NCBI GenBank assembly: GCA_024684215.1
Contig: JAIKXH010000124.1
Location: 1-64,000, forward strand
Origin: Lachnospiraceae bacterium
Lineage (GTDB): Bacteria; Bacillota; Clostridia; Lachnospirales; Lachnospiraceae
Reading direction: 5' to 3'
Length of the DNA: 64,000 nucleotides
Shown: one piece after another, positions 8,928 through 18,524 of the stretch
Position numbering within the stretch: position 1 is the stretch's first letter
How the letters are laid out: each line of letters begins with the position of its first letter
Made by a program: the position numbers and the translations under genes
Notes under the pieces: generated by a model
Databases searched by the model: none
What the model was told of the DNA's origin: nothing
What the model saw: only the letters and a program-made list of their open reading frames with translations

Positions 8928-10157
8928 ATGAAAAAGTTTTCTAAAATCGCCGCAGTAGCACTTGCAGCAATCTCTGCTTTTGCTCTTTGCGCATGTGGAA
9001 ACAACGGATCCGCAGAAAACAACGCTGCAAACACCGACGCAGCAACTTCAGGACTCAAGGCCGGATTTATCTGCCTTCACGATGAGAACTCAACCTACGA
9101 CCTCAACTTCATCAACGCAGCAAAGGCTGCTTGTGACAAGCTTGGCGTAGAGTGCGTTATCAAGACAAATATCCCCGAGGGACAGGAAGCTTACGATGCA
9201 GCAGTTGATCTTGCAGATGCAGGATGCAATTTCGTATTCGCTGACAGCTTCGGACACGAGGATTACATCATTGAGGCTGCTAAAGAGTATCCCGATGTAC
9301 AGTTTTCACACGCAACCGGAACCAAGGCTCACACCGAGGGACTTTCAAACTTCCACAACGCTTTCGCTAACATCTACGAGGGACGTTATCTTGCAGGTAT
9401 CGCTGCAGGTATGAAGCTCAACGAGATGATCGATAACGGAACCATTACCGCAGACCAGGCTAAGATGGGTTACGTAGGTGCTTACACTTACGCTGAGGTT
9501 ATTTCAGGATATACTTCATTCTATCTTGGAGCTAAGAGCGTTTGCCCTACCGTTACCATGGAAGTAACCTTTACCGGTTCATGGTATGACGAGACCGCAG
9601 AGAAGACCGGAGCTCAGACTCTTATCGATGACGGCTGCGTTCTTATTTCTCAGCACGCTGACTCAATGGGTGCTCCTACCGCATGTGAGACCGCAGGTGT
9701 TCCTGACGTTTCTTACAACGGAAGCACTGCTTCAGCTTGCCCCAATACCTTTATCGTTTCTTCAAGAATCAACTGGGAGCCTTACTTTGAGACCGTTCTT
9801 ACCGCTATCGCAAACGGAGAGAACTATCCTGTAGATTTCTGCGGAACCCTCAGCGACGGTTCAGTTGCTCTTACCGATCTTGGTACTGCAGCAGCAGAAG
9901 GCACTGCAGAAGCAATCAAAGAGGCAGAGGCTAAGCTTACTGCCGGAGAGCTTCATGTATTTGATACCGCTACCTTCACTGTAAACGGTGAGACTCTTAC
10001 CTCTTACATGGCTGACGTAGATTCAGATGCTGATTACACTCCCGATCACGAAGCAATCGTTGACGGATACTTCAACGAGTCCGGTGACGGACTTAGAAGT
10101 GCTCCTTTCTTCGATATCCAGATCGACGGAATTACTCTTCTTGATACCAAGTTCTAA
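8928..10157 (+). CDS. BMP-family substrate-binding lipoprotein (nucleoside-type ABC transporter)
   Basis: 409 residues with a lipoprotein signal (MKKFSKIAAVAL, lipobox LCAC). The mature part follows the BMP/PnrA/Med fold: LKAGFICLHDENSTYDLNFI at its start, FADSFGHED, MGYVGAYTYAEV and a PYFETVLTAI hinge. Family members bind purine nucleosides or related ligands outside the cell. The start is ATG 8928, with AGAGGAG at 8914-8920; in-frame codons further upstream lack a ribosome site. It is the first gene of a four-gene transporter operon and is separated from the ATPase gene by two strong hairpins, which may raise its expression relative to the membrane parts. Acidic, Ala/Thr-rich composition suits an abundant surface protein. 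Confidence 0.9.
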   Translation: MKKFSKIAAVALAAISAFALCACGNNGSAENNAANTDAATSGLKAGFICLHDENSTYDLNFINAAKAACDKLGVECVIKTNIPEGQEAYDAAVDLADAGCNFVFADSFGHEDYIIEAAKEYPDVQFSHATGTKAHTEGLSNFHNAFANIYEGRYLAGIAAGMKLNEMIDNGTITADQAKMGYVGAYTYAEVISGYTSFYLGAKSVCPTVTMEVTFTGSWYDETAEKTGAQTLIDDGCVLISQHADSMGAPTACETAGVPDVSYNGSTASACPNTFIVSSRINWEPYFETVLTAIANGENYPVDFCGTLSDGSVALTDLGTAAAEGTAEAIKEAEAKLTAGELHVFDTATFTVNGETLTSYMADVDSDADYTPDHEAIVDGYFNESGDGLRSAPFFDIQIDGITLLDTKF

Positions 10158-10195
10158 TTAAAGAGAGTTTAAATCAATATTTTATAAGATTAATA

Positions 10196-10225
10196 CAGGC
10201 TCGGCGTTTCATTGCGCCGAACCTG
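10196..10225 (+). promoter_or_regulatory. Intercistronic hairpin 1 (binding protein / ATPase gap)
   Basis: CAGGCTCGGCG (10196-10206) and CGCCGAACCTG (10215-10225) form an 11-bp stem with one mismatch. There is no T-run, so it looks more like a processing or stabilising element than a full terminator. Confidence 0.6.
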
Positions 10226-10250
10226 CATTGTCATATAAAGGCAAAACTAT

Positions 10251-10286
10251 TTTACAGATATCTTCAAATTTGGAGATATCTGTAAA
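10251..10286 (+). promoter_or_regulatory. Intercistronic hairpin 2, perfect 13-bp stem
   Basis: TTTACAGATATCT (10251-10263) and AGATATCTGTAAA (10274-10286) are perfectly complementary around a 10-nt loop. There is no following T-run. It lies about 50 nt before the ATPase start. Confidence 0.65.
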
Positions 10287-10339
10287 GTTGCTTTGTAAAG
10301 ACGGGCAAAATAAGTATTTGTTTTTAGAAGAGGGATGTA

Positions 10340-11866
10340 ATGGAAAATAGAATACCCGCTGTAAAACTCACAGGTATTTCCAAACGTTTCGGTGCTGTCG
10401 CAGCCAATTCAAATGTAAACATGGAAATATATCGCGGTGAGATACTTGCACTTCTGGGTGAAAACGGAAGTGGAAAAACAACACTCATGAATATGCTTTC
10501 AGGCATATACTTCCCTGATGAAGGAAATATTCAAATTGACGGAAAGCCTGTTACGATTGCGTCTCCCAGAGATGCATTCGAACTCGGTATAGGTATGGTT
10601 CACCAGCATTTTAAGCTTGTGGATGTACTTACTGCGGCTGAAAATATTGTTCTCGGACTTGACGGTAAGCTCGATATTAAAGGCGCAACCAAGAAAATTA
10701 ACGAGATTTGTGAGAAGTACGGATTTGAGGTTAATCCTTCTCAAAAGATTTACGATATGTCCGTTTCTCAGAAGCAGACTGTTGAGATAGTAAAGGTATT
10801 GTTCCGCGGAGCAGAGATACTTATTTTGGATGAACCAACCGCGGTACTTACTCCTCAGGAGACTGAAAAGCTTTTTGATGTACTTAGAAAAATGCGTGAT
10901 GACAATAAGGCTATCGTTATCATCACTCATAAAATGCACGAGGTCGAAAGCCTTTCCGACCGTGTAGCGGTACTTAGAAAAGGTGAATATATCGGCGATA
11001 TGATGACAAAGGATACCAATGCCGAAGAGATGACCAATATGATGGTCGGACGCAAGGTATCTCTTAATATAAGGCGTCCCGAGCCTGTTGGGGTAAAGGA
11101 GAGAATCAGAGTTAAAAATCTGACCGTAAGAAATGAAGAAGGTATTGTAAAGCTCGATAATGTAAGCTTTAGTGCCAACAGCGGAGAAATTCTCGGAATA
11201 GCCGGTATTTCAGGCTGCGGACAAAAAGAGCTTCTTGAGGCTATTGCGGGATTGCAGGTAGTTGAGTCCGGTTCAATTGAGTATATCGAGGACGACGGAA
11301 GCGCAGAAGAACTTATCGGAAAGGACCCCAGAAAGATTCGCGATATGGGAGTGTCTCTTTCATTCGTTCCTGAGGACAGACTCGGAATGGGACTTGTAGG
11401 AAACATGAACCTTGCCGACAATATGATGCTTAGATCTTTTGAAAAGGGCGGTAGTCCTTTTACAGACAGAAAGGCTCCCTATGAGCTGGCAAAGAGCGTT
11501 GTGGAGGAACTCGAAGTAGTTACACCCGGAATTTCCACGCCGGTAAGGCGCCTTTCCGGAGGAAATGTACAAAAAGTACTCGTAGGAAGAGAGATAGCTT
11601 CAGCACCCAGAGTACTTCTTACCGCTTATGCCGTAAGAGGACTCGACATCAACTCTTCTTACACCATTTATGATTTGATCAATAAACAAAAGCAGGCCGG
11701 CGTTGCGGTTATATTCGTCGGTGAGGACCTGGATGTCCTCATGGAGCTTTCAGACAGAATTCTGGTTCTTTGCGGAGGATGCGTCAGCGGAATAGTGGAC
11801 GGACGTACCGCGGACCGTGCACAGATTGGACTTATGATGACAAGTACGGGAGGAAAAAATGAGTAA
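10340..11866 (+). CDS. ABC transporter ATP-binding protein, tandem NBDs (nucleoside/BMP type)
   Basis: 508 residues containing two ATPase domains. The first has Walker A GENGSGKTT (about 37-45), Q-loop MVHQHFKLVD, a signature MSVSQKQTVEI and Walker B ILILDEPTAVLTPQE. The second has the degenerate Walker A GISGCGQKE and signature RLSGGNVQKVLVGREI; its Walker B position reads LLTAYAVRGLD without the usual acidic pair, which is common in the second half of this sugar/nucleoside ATPase family. It energises uptake through the two permeases encoded next and overlaps the first permease gene by 8 nt. Confidence 0.92.
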   Translation: MENRIPAVKLTGISKRFGAVAANSNVNMEIYRGEILALLGENGSGKTTLMNMLSGIYFPDEGNIQIDGKPVTIASPRDAFELGIGMVHQHFKLVDVLTAAENIVLGLDGKLDIKGATKKINEICEKYGFEVNPSQKIYDMSVSQKQTVEIVKVLFRGAEILILDEPTAVLTPQETEKLFDVLRKMRDDNKAIVIITHKMHEVESLSDRVAVLRKGEYIGDMMTKDTNAEEMTNMMVGRKVSLNIRRPEPVGVKERIRVKNLTVRNEEGIVKLDNVSFSANSGEILGIAGISGCGQKELLEAIAGLQVVESGSIEYIEDDGSAEELIGKDPRKIRDMGVSLSFVPEDRLGMGLVGNMNLADNMMLRSFEKGGSPFTDRKAPYELAKSVVEELEVVTPGISTPVRRLSGGNVQKVLVGREIASAPRVLLTAYAVRGLDINSSYTIYDLINKQKQAGVAVIFVGEDLDVLMELSDRILVLCGGCVSGIVDGRTADRAQIGLMMTSTGGKNE

Positions 11867-12971
11867 CAATAAAAAACATGAACCTCTCTTTCATATTGTC
11901 AAAAGAGATACAATGACCTTTAAAAAGGCAGTAGGTATCAGATTGCTCGCAATCGTCGCTGCACTTTTACTTTGTGCAATCATAACCATGGTCGTTACAG
12001 GGGAGAATCCTATCAGTGTATACGGAACCATGGGCATCGGAGCTTTCGGTACAGCCAGAAAGACCTGGGTTACATTACAGAATGTTTCGATCCTTCTTTT
12101 GATTGCGCTTGCGCTTACACCTTCATTTAAGATGAAATTTTGGAATATCGGCGGCGAAGGACAGGTCCTTATCGGAGGACTTGCGGCAGCTACCTGCATG
12201 ATCAAACTCGGAGACAAGATCCCCAACGGATTACTTATCTTAATCATGTTTGTCGCATCACTTCTTGCCGGAGGAATATGGAGCGTTATCCCCGCTATTT
12301 TCAAGGCAAAGTGGAACACAAACGAAACACTTTCAACACTTATGATGAACTATATTGCAACTCAGCTTGTTGCATTTTTTACCGTTCTTTGGGAAGTGCC
12401 CAAGGGATCCGGTAAAATCGGTATTATCAACCAGGATACTACAGCCGGATGGCTTCCAAATATCGGAGACGGTTTTACCGGTTCAAAATATCTTTTAACA
12501 ATTATTGTTGCGCTTCTTGTAACTGCCGGAATGTTTATTTATCTTGCCTTTTCAAAACAGGGCTACGAAATATCCGTTGTTGGAGAGAGTGTTAACACAG
12601 CAAGATATGTCGGCATTAAGGTAGAAAAGGTCATTATCAGAACAGTTTTCATTTCCGGAGCAATTTGCGGACTTGTAGGTCTTTTGCTTGTGGGCGGCAT
12701 AAACCATACACTGACCACGACCATTGCCGGCGGTCAGGGATTTACAGCGGTTATGGTTTCATGGCTCGCTAAATTCAATCCCATTATTATGATCTTTGCC
12801 AGCCTTCTGATTGTGTTCTTGTCAAGAGGCGCAGGTGAAGTTGCTACAGGATTTGGATTAAACCAGTCGTTTTCCGATATACTTACAGGAATAATTTTAT
12901 TCTTTATCATCGGATGCGAATTCTTTATTACATATAAGATTTCATTTAAAAGAGGAGGGCATAAGAAATGA
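11859..12971 (+). CDS. ABC transporter permease (nucleoside/BMP type), subunit 1
   Basis: 370 residues with about nine membrane helices. The block NIGGEGQVLIGGLAAA is the conserved permease signature of BMP-associated transporters (BPD_transp_2 family), and a later GGINHTLTTTIAGGQGFTAV stretch fits the same family. The hydrophilic N-terminal leader (about 25 residues) is normal for this subunit. The start overlaps the ATPase gene by 8 nt and the stop overlaps the second permease as ATGA, so the three are translationally coupled. Confidence 0.92.
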   Translation: MSNNKKHEPLFHIVKRDTMTFKKAVGIRLLAIVAALLLCAIITMVVTGENPISVYGTMGIGAFGTARKTWVTLQNVSILLLIALALTPSFKMKFWNIGGEGQVLIGGLAAATCMIKLGDKIPNGLLILIMFVASLLAGGIWSVIPAIFKAKWNTNETLSTLMMNYIATQLVAFFTVLWEVPKGSGKIGIINQDTTAGWLPNIGDGFTGSKYLLTIIVALLVTAGMFIYLAFSKQGYEISVVGESVNTARYVGIKVEKVIIRTVFISGAICGLVGLLLVGGINHTLTTTIAGGQGFTAVMVSWLAKFNPIIMIFASLLIVFLSRGAGEVATGFGLNQSFSDILTGIILFFIIGCEFFITYKISFKRGGHKK

Positions 12972-13969
12972 TTAATTTTGCTTTACTTATCCCTAAGGCA
13001 GTAGTACAGGGTATTCCTCTTTTATACGGAAGTACGGGAGAAATTCTCACCGAGAAATCCGGAAACCTTAACCTTGGAATCCCCGGAGTTATGTATGTGG
13101 GAGCTATCAGCGGAGTTATAGGTGCATTTTTCTATGAGCAGGGACTTACAAAGGCGGGCGCTTCCGCAAATGGATTTTTAGCCATTATGATTCCCATGCT
13201 TTGTTGCCTTTTGGGGTCACTCCTTATGGGACTTCTATATTGCTTCTTGACTGTTACATTAAGAGCAAATCAGAATGTTACCGGTCTTGCAATGACCACA
13301 TTCGGTGTGGGGTTCGGTAACTTTTTCGGAGGAAGCCTTATAAAGATTTCGGGAGCTGATGTTCCTTCCATAGCACTTTCGACAACAAGTAAGTATTTTT
13401 CTGCAGGACTTCCTTTTGCTGATAAAATGGGATGGGTAGGAAATATATTCTTCTCATACGGATTTTTGGCTTACCTTTCGATTGTTATCGCTGTATTTGC
13501 TGCGATTGTACTTAAAAAGACGAGAACCGGACTCCATCTTCGTGCAGTCGGAGAAAATCCCGCAACTGCCGATTCAGCAGGAATTAATGTTACTATGTAC
13601 AAATACGGGGCAACCTGCATAGGATGTATGATAGCAGGACTCGGCGGACTTTATTATGTAATGGACTATGCATGCGGTGTATGGTCAAATGACGCTTTCG
13701 GAGACAGAGGATGGCTTGCCATTGCACTTGTAATATTTACTATCTGGAAGCCTGATTTAAGTATTTTTGCATCAATCTTATTCGGTGGTCTTTATATTTT
13801 ATATTTATACATTCCTACCGGAATGGACCACATGGAATTGCAACAGCTCTACAAGATGATTCCTTATGTTGTAACACTGGTTGTTCTTGTTATAACCAGT
13901 ATGAGAAACAAGAGAGAGAATCAGCCTCCCGCTTCACTGGGATTACCTTATTTCCGTGAGGAGAGATAA
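12968..13969 (+). CDS. ABC transporter permease (nucleoside/BMP type), subunit 2
   Basis: 333 residues with about eight membrane helices. LTEKSGNLNLGIPGVMYVGA near residue 28 and LRAVGENPATADSAGINV in the middle are hallmark blocks of the second permease of BMP transporters. It starts by ATGA overlap with subunit 1. No strong terminator follows; a weak ACCGGAC/GTCGGT hairpin without a T-run lies just after the stop. Confidence 0.92.
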   Translation: MINFALLIPKAVVQGIPLLYGSTGEILTEKSGNLNLGIPGVMYVGAISGVIGAFFYEQGLTKAGASANGFLAIMIPMLCCLLGSLLMGLLYCFLTVTLRANQNVTGLAMTTFGVGFGNFFGGSLIKISGADVPSIALSTTSKYFSAGLPFADKMGWVGNIFFSYGFLAYLSIVIAVFAAIVLKKTRTGLHLRAVGENPATADSAGINVTMYKYGATCIGCMIAGLGGLYYVMDYACGVWSNDAFGDRGWLAIALVIFTIWKPDLSIFASILFGGLYILYLYIPTGMDHMELQQLYKMIPYVVTLVVLVITSMRNKRENQPPASLGLPYFREER

Positions 13970-14132
13970 TTAAACCGGACGATAATGTTAAAATCAGTCG
14001 GTATAAAAATGCATTTGAGTTAATATACAGTCTTGTATGAGTGGCCGGGGATATGATAAAATATTTAGCTAAGCATGACTTTTTGAAGAGTGTGTTCATG
14101 TATAAATATGAACAAAAAAGGAGAATTGGCAA

Positions 14133-15344
14133 ATGGTTAAAGTCGCAGTACTCGGATATGGCACCGTAGGAAGCGGAGTCGTACAGGTTATAGGTGATAA
14201 CGGAGACCTCGTAAGTAAAAAATCAGGAACAGAGGTTACGGTTAAATATATTTTAGACCTTCGTGATTTCCCCGGAGACCCTTATGAAAACCTTGTGGTT
14301 CATGATTTCAATACTATTTTGGAGGATCCCGAGATTAATGTTGTCTGTGAGACAATGGGTGGGGTCGGAGCTGCTTATAATTTTACAAAGCAGTGTCTTG
14401 CTGCCGGAAAGAGCGTATGTACATCCAATAAGGAACTTGTAGCTAAGCATGGCCCCGAACTTTTAGAGATTGCAAAAGCAAATAATTGCAGCTATCTTTT
14501 TGAGGCGAGTGTCGGAGGCGGTATTCCCATCATAAGACCTATCATGGATGCGTTAAGTGCAGAGAAGATAGAGAGAATTCTCGGTATCTTAAACGGTACG
14601 ACCAACTATATTTTAACCAAGATGGAAAAAGAGGGAGCCGACTTTAATGATGTATTAAAGCAGGCACAGGATCTTGGTTATGCTGAGAGAAATCCCGAAG
14701 CGGATATCGAGGGACATGATGCGTGCCGCAAGATTGCCATTCTTGCTTCTTTAATGCTTGGAAAGACTGTTGATTCCGAAAAGGTTTATACCGAAGGAAT
14801 CACAAAGATTACTTCAGATGATTTTGCTTTTGCATCAAAAGCAGGATATACAATCAAAATTTTAGGCGTCAGCGAAGCTAAGGGTGAAGACTCTGTGCTT
14901 ACTTATGTTTCTCCTTTCTTCATTAAGAAGTCACATCCTCTTGCTATGGTAAATGACGTATTCAATGCGATTTTTGTTACCGGTAACATGGTTGGAGATA
15001 CTATGTATTACGGTAAGGGAGCAGGTAAGCTTCCGACCGCAAGCGCTGTAGTTGCCGATGTTATCGATGCCGCAAGACATGTTGGCAAAAATGTTCCTTG
15101 CTATTGGGATGCTGAGGAAGCTAAGCTTGCAGATATTAAAGATGCATCTTTCAAATATTTTGTAAGAGTTAAGGCTGAGAGTTTAGAGCAGATTAAAGGC
15201 ATCGCACCCGGCGGAAAGGTCGTGGACGGAGATGTAAGTGGACAGGCAGGATATATTACACCGGTTCTTTCCGAAAAAGTATTTGCGGAAATAGCTGAAA
15301 AGCTCGGCGATAATATGCTCGGCAGAATCCGCGTATATTGCTGA
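14133..15344 (+). CDS. hom: Homoserine dehydrogenase
   Basis: 403 residues. It reduces aspartate semialdehyde to homoserine, the branch point to threonine and methionine. Visible are the NAD(P)-binding VLGYGTVGSGVV (residues 6-17), CTSNKELVAKHG, the substrate signature GILNGTTNYILTKM and NPEADIEGHDACRK. The C-terminal part is shorter than in many 430-residue forms but still resembles a regulatory ACT-like tail. A GAG-rich ribosome site (AAAAAAGGAG) precedes the ATG, and a TGTTCAT/ATGAACA hairpin (14093-14114) sits directly in front of that site. Aspartate kinase follows after 71 bp, so the two likely form one pathway unit. Confidence 0.95.
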   Translation: MVKVAVLGYGTVGSGVVQVIGDNGDLVSKKSGTEVTVKYILDLRDFPGDPYENLVVHDFNTILEDPEINVVCETMGGVGAAYNFTKQCLAAGKSVCTSNKELVAKHGPELLEIAKANNCSYLFEASVGGGIPIIRPIMDALSAEKIERILGILNGTTNYILTKMEKEGADFNDVLKQAQDLGYAERNPEADIEGHDACRKIAILASLMLGKTVDSEKVYTEGITKITSDDFAFASKAGYTIKILGVSEAKGEDSVLTYVSPFFIKKSHPLAMVNDVFNAIFVTGNMVGDTMYYGKGAGKLPTASAVVADVIDAARHVGKNVPCYWDAEEAKLADIKDASFKYFVRVKAESLEQIKGIAPGGKVVDGDVSGQAGYITPVLSEKVFAEIAEKLGDNMLGRIRVYC

Positions 15345-15415
15345 TTTTTTTTGAACTTAATACCTCATATTACAGAGGAATAAATATATTTATCCAAGGG
15401 AGATAATTTTTAGTC

Positions 15416-16735
15416 ATGGCAAAGGTAGTTAAATTCGGCGGAAGTTCACTTGCGAGTGCTGAACAGTTTGAAAAGGTCGGAAGCATTATTCGTGCTGAGA
15501 GCGACAGGAGATTTGTCGTTCCTTCCGCTCCCGGAAAGAGATATAAAGAGGATACCAAGGTTACCGATATGCTTTATGCATGTTATGACCTTGCCGAAAG
15601 AGGAAAAGATTTTTCCAAAGAGCTTGCAGAGATAAAGAAAAGATACGATGAGATCATAAAGGGACTTAAACTTAAAATGTCTCTTGATGATGAATTTGTC
15701 GAAATTGAAAAGAATTTCAAGGATAAGTCCGGAAAAGACTATGCCGCTTCAAGAGGTGAGTTTTTAAACGGTAAGATAATGGCAAATTATCTCGGATTTG
15801 AATTTGTTGATTCAGCAACCGTTATCTTCTTTAAAGAGGACGGAAGCTTTGATGCTGACAAGACTCAGGAAGTTTTATCCGCAAAGCTTGCCAATATGAA
15901 AAATGCGGTTATCCCCGGATTCTACGGAGCTTATGCCGACGGTAAGGTAAAGACTTTCTCAAGAGGCGGTTCCGATATTACCGGATCTATAGTTGCAAAG
16001 GCTATTCATGCGGATGTATACGAGAACTGGACTGATGTGTCCGGATTCCTTGTTGCCGATCCCAGAATTATCGATAAGCCCCAGAAAATCGAGATAATCA
16101 CCTACCGTGAGCTCAGAGAGCTTGCATATATGGGTGCCAGCGTTTTACATGAGGATGCTATTTTCCCCGTTAGACAGGAAGGCATTCCCATCAATATCAA
16201 AAATACCAACGATCCCGGAAACAGCGGAACATGGATTGTGGGAAGCACCGGACAGAAGTCTAAATATACCATCACCGGTATTGCGGGTAAGAAGGGCTTC
16301 TGCGCAGTTAATATCGAAAAAGATATGATGAACTCCGAGGTCGGATTCGGCAGAAAGGTCCTTCAGGCATTTGAAGAGAGCAATATCTCATTTGAACACC
16401 TTCCTTCCGGAATTGATACCATGACTGTATTTGTTCATCAGGATGAGTTTATAAACAAAGAGCAGAAGGTTGTTACCGCTATACAGCGTATGGCAAAGCC
16501 CGATACCATTGATATCGAGTCAGATTTAGCGCTTATTGCTGTCGTAGGACGCGGTATGAAGAGTATGAGAGGTACCGCTGCACGTATTTTCTCAGCTCTT
16601 GCACATGCACATATCAATATAAAAATGATTGACCAGGGATCTTCTGAGATGAATATTATCATCGGCGTTGCAAATGAAGATTTTGAGGGTGCAATCAAGT
16701 CTATTTACAATATTTTTGTTGAAACTTGTCTTTAA
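15416..16735 (+). CDS. Aspartate kinase
   Basis: 439 residues, monofunctional. It phosphorylates aspartate, the first step toward lysine, threonine and methionine. The kinase core shows KFGGSSLA (residues 6-13), a nucleotide-binding FSRGGSDITGSIVA block and the conserved ENWTDVSGF segment. The C-terminal third carries two ACT regions (TGIAGKKGFCAV and LALIAVVGRGM) that normally bind an inhibitory amino acid. PSAPGKRYKEDTKVTDML replaces the more usual VVSA form at the start of the second motif, a variant common in Clostridia. Context with hom suggests the threonine branch. Confidence 0.93.
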   Translation: MAKVVKFGGSSLASAEQFEKVGSIIRAESDRRFVVPSAPGKRYKEDTKVTDMLYACYDLAERGKDFSKELAEIKKRYDEIIKGLKLKMSLDDEFVEIEKNFKDKSGKDYAASRGEFLNGKIMANYLGFEFVDSATVIFFKEDGSFDADKTQEVLSAKLANMKNAVIPGFYGAYADGKVKTFSRGGSDITGSIVAKAIHADVYENWTDVSGFLVADPRIIDKPQKIEIITYRELRELAYMGASVLHEDAIFPVRQEGIPINIKNTNDPGNSGTWIVGSTGQKSKYTITGIAGKKGFCAVNIEKDMMNSEVGFGRKVLQAFEESNISFEHLPSGIDTMTVFVHQDEFINKEQKVVTAIQRMAKPDTIDIESDLALIAVVGRGMKSMRGTAARIFSALAHAHINIKMIDQGSSEMNIIIGVANEDFEGAIKSIYNIFVETCL

Positions 16736-16763
16736 TATTTTATAGTGGGGAACTTAAGGTTTT

Positions 16764-18524
16764 ATGTCTAAAAAGAAGAACAAGAAAAATAAAAATAATT
16801 CGGTAACCTCTGAGACTGTTGTTGAAAATCAGGATATTCAAAGCACTGGTGAAGAAGCTATAGCAAAAGAGACTGCAGAAAATGCATCAGATAATTCAGC
16901 AGAAGGAGCGAATGCAGTAAACGAAGCAGACGATGCCAAATCCGGTGCTGAAGAAAAATCTGAAACTTCTGAGCCTGAAAGTGATCGCTTTGAGGACAAA
17001 GTAAGAGAAAGCCTTGATAAAGCCGAAGAGGCTGAGGAAAATGTAGAAAAGCTTACAGATGAGGAAGCCGAACCTGGAAGCGAATATTGCACAAAGGCCA
17101 GAGAAGAATATAAAAAGGCTCGTTTAGAGCAGCAAAAGCAGGCTCAGAAAAAGAGTGAAGAACGCAAGGAAGAGCTTGAAAAATCTCCCGAGATGGATGA
17201 GAAACGACTTGCAAGAAGAAAGAGAAGAATCAGAAATCAGGTAGCTTCGTATTTGTCGGTATTCATTTTCTTGGCTGTAGTTATTGTTGGCGGTTATGTT
17301 CTTTTAAGAGTATTTGTGTTTGACAAGACCGGAGATAAACAGCCCGAGGAACCGGTGGTTACCGAGCAGCAGCAGGAGATTATAAATGAGCTTGTAGGTG
17401 AGGAAGAAGAACTCCCCGAGCCGGAGCCCGAACCGGAACCGGTTGTAGAGGAACCCGAGGTTGTGGTTGATGAGGAAGCTCTTGCTGCAGCAAAGCTTGA
17501 CGAGTATATAGATGGTATTATTTCAGGTATGACTTTGGAGCAGAAGGTTGCGGGAATCATTATGACTTCCCCGGAAGCTCTCACAAAGGTTAACCTGGCT
17601 ACCATGGCCGGAAACGGCACTAAAACGGCTCTTGAAAAGTATCAGGTAGGCGGAATAATATATGCGCCTCAAAACGTTGTAAGTCACGATCAGTTTTACG
17701 ATATGATCACAGGTACTATTGGAATGCTTACAAATCCTACATTCCTTGCCATATCTGAAGAGGGCGGACAGAGTCCTCTTGCAAAGGCCGGTTTCTATGA
17801 GGCTGCAAGCACTGCTGCTGAGGTTGTAGAGACAAACGATGTGCAGAATGCATATAATGCCGGAGGAACGATCGGCACCGCAATGGCACAGCTTGGATTA
17901 AATGTAAACCTTGCACCTGTTGCCGACCTTTCAAGTGATAATAACGAAGTTCTTGACGGAAGAACATACGGAAGCGCAGCAACCGAAGCTATGGGATATA
18001 TCAGTTCCATGGAGGACGGACTTGAATCCGGCGGAGTCACTGCATGTCTTAAGTATTTCCCCGGACAGGGTTATGCAACTACGGATCCTGCAAACGGAAG
18101 AACAGTAATTGACAAAACAGAAGAAGAATTCAGAAGCGGTGATTTGCTTATTTATCAGGCATCCATTCAAAACGGAACCAAGATGATAATGGTAAGTAAT
18201 GCAGTGGTTACTGCATTTGATGATTCTGTACCCGCTACATTTTCAGAAAAGGTAGTAACAGAGATTTTAAGGAATGAATTTGGATATAACGGAATCATTC
18301 TTTCCGGAAATCTTGGAGATAAGGCTATCGTAGATTATTACGGAGCTGATGAAGCCGCTATCATGGCGCTCAGAGCAGGATGCGATATGCTTGTTAATCC
18401 CTATGATTTTGAAGTCGCATATAATGGCATTATTGCTGCTGTAGGTGACGGAACCATCTCTGAGGAACGTATAAATGATGCATTAAAGAGGATTTATCGT
18501 ATAAAATATGCAGACAGCATCTGA
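16764..18524 (+). CDS. Membrane-anchored GH3-like protein lacking catalytic residues
   Basis: 586 residues. A long acidic and then basic cytoplasmic region (1-157, partly coiled coil) comes first, followed by a single helix (about 160-182), a Glu/Pro linker (about 213-240, repeated EP) and a GH3 N-acetylhexosaminidase-type domain (about 245-584) outside the cell. The intact GH3 protein encoded at 50.5 kb has KHFPGHGDTLEDSH and VVITDSLQ; here the same positions read KYFPGQGYATTDPA (430-443) and IILSGNLG (511-518). The Asp-His acid/base pair and the Asp nucleophile are all gone, and the DEEGGRVAR substrate loop has become SEEGGQSPL. The fold is clear, but hydrolase activity is very unlikely. 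A role as a cell-wall-binding or scaffold protein is an inference. Confidence 0.85.
   Translation: MSKKKNKKNKNNSVTSETVVENQDIQSTGEEAIAKETAENASDNSAEGANAVNEADDAKSGAEEKSETSEPESDRFEDKVRESLDKAEEAEENVEKLTDEEAEPGSEYCTKAREEYKKARLEQQKQAQKKSEERKEELEKSPEMDEKRLARRKRRIRNQVASYLSVFIFLAVVIVGGYVLLRVFVFDKTGDKQPEEPVVTEQQQEIINELVGEEEELPEPEPEPEPVVEEPEVVVDEEALAAAKLDEYIDGIISGMTLEQKVAGIIMTSPEALTKVNLATMAGNGTKTALEKYQVGGIIYAPQNVVSHDQFYDMITGTIGMLTNPTFLAISEEGGQSPLAKAGFYEAASTAAEVVETNDVQNAYNAGGTIGTAMAQLGLNVNLAPVADLSSDNNEVLDGRTYGSAATEAMGYISSMEDGLESGGVTACLKYFPGQGYATTDPANGRTVIDKTEEEFRSGDLLIYQASIQNGTKMIMVSNAVVTAFDDSVPATFSEKVVTEILRNEFGYNGIILSGNLGDKAIVDYYGADEAAIMALRAGCDMLVNPYDFEVAYNGIIAAVGDGTISEERINDALKRIYRIKYADSI

Noticed and set aside
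17294-17620. Minus-strand frame with a Gly/Ser repeat opposite the GH3-like gene
   Set aside because: It is the antisense of the Glu/Pro linker codons; no ribosome site and no family match.
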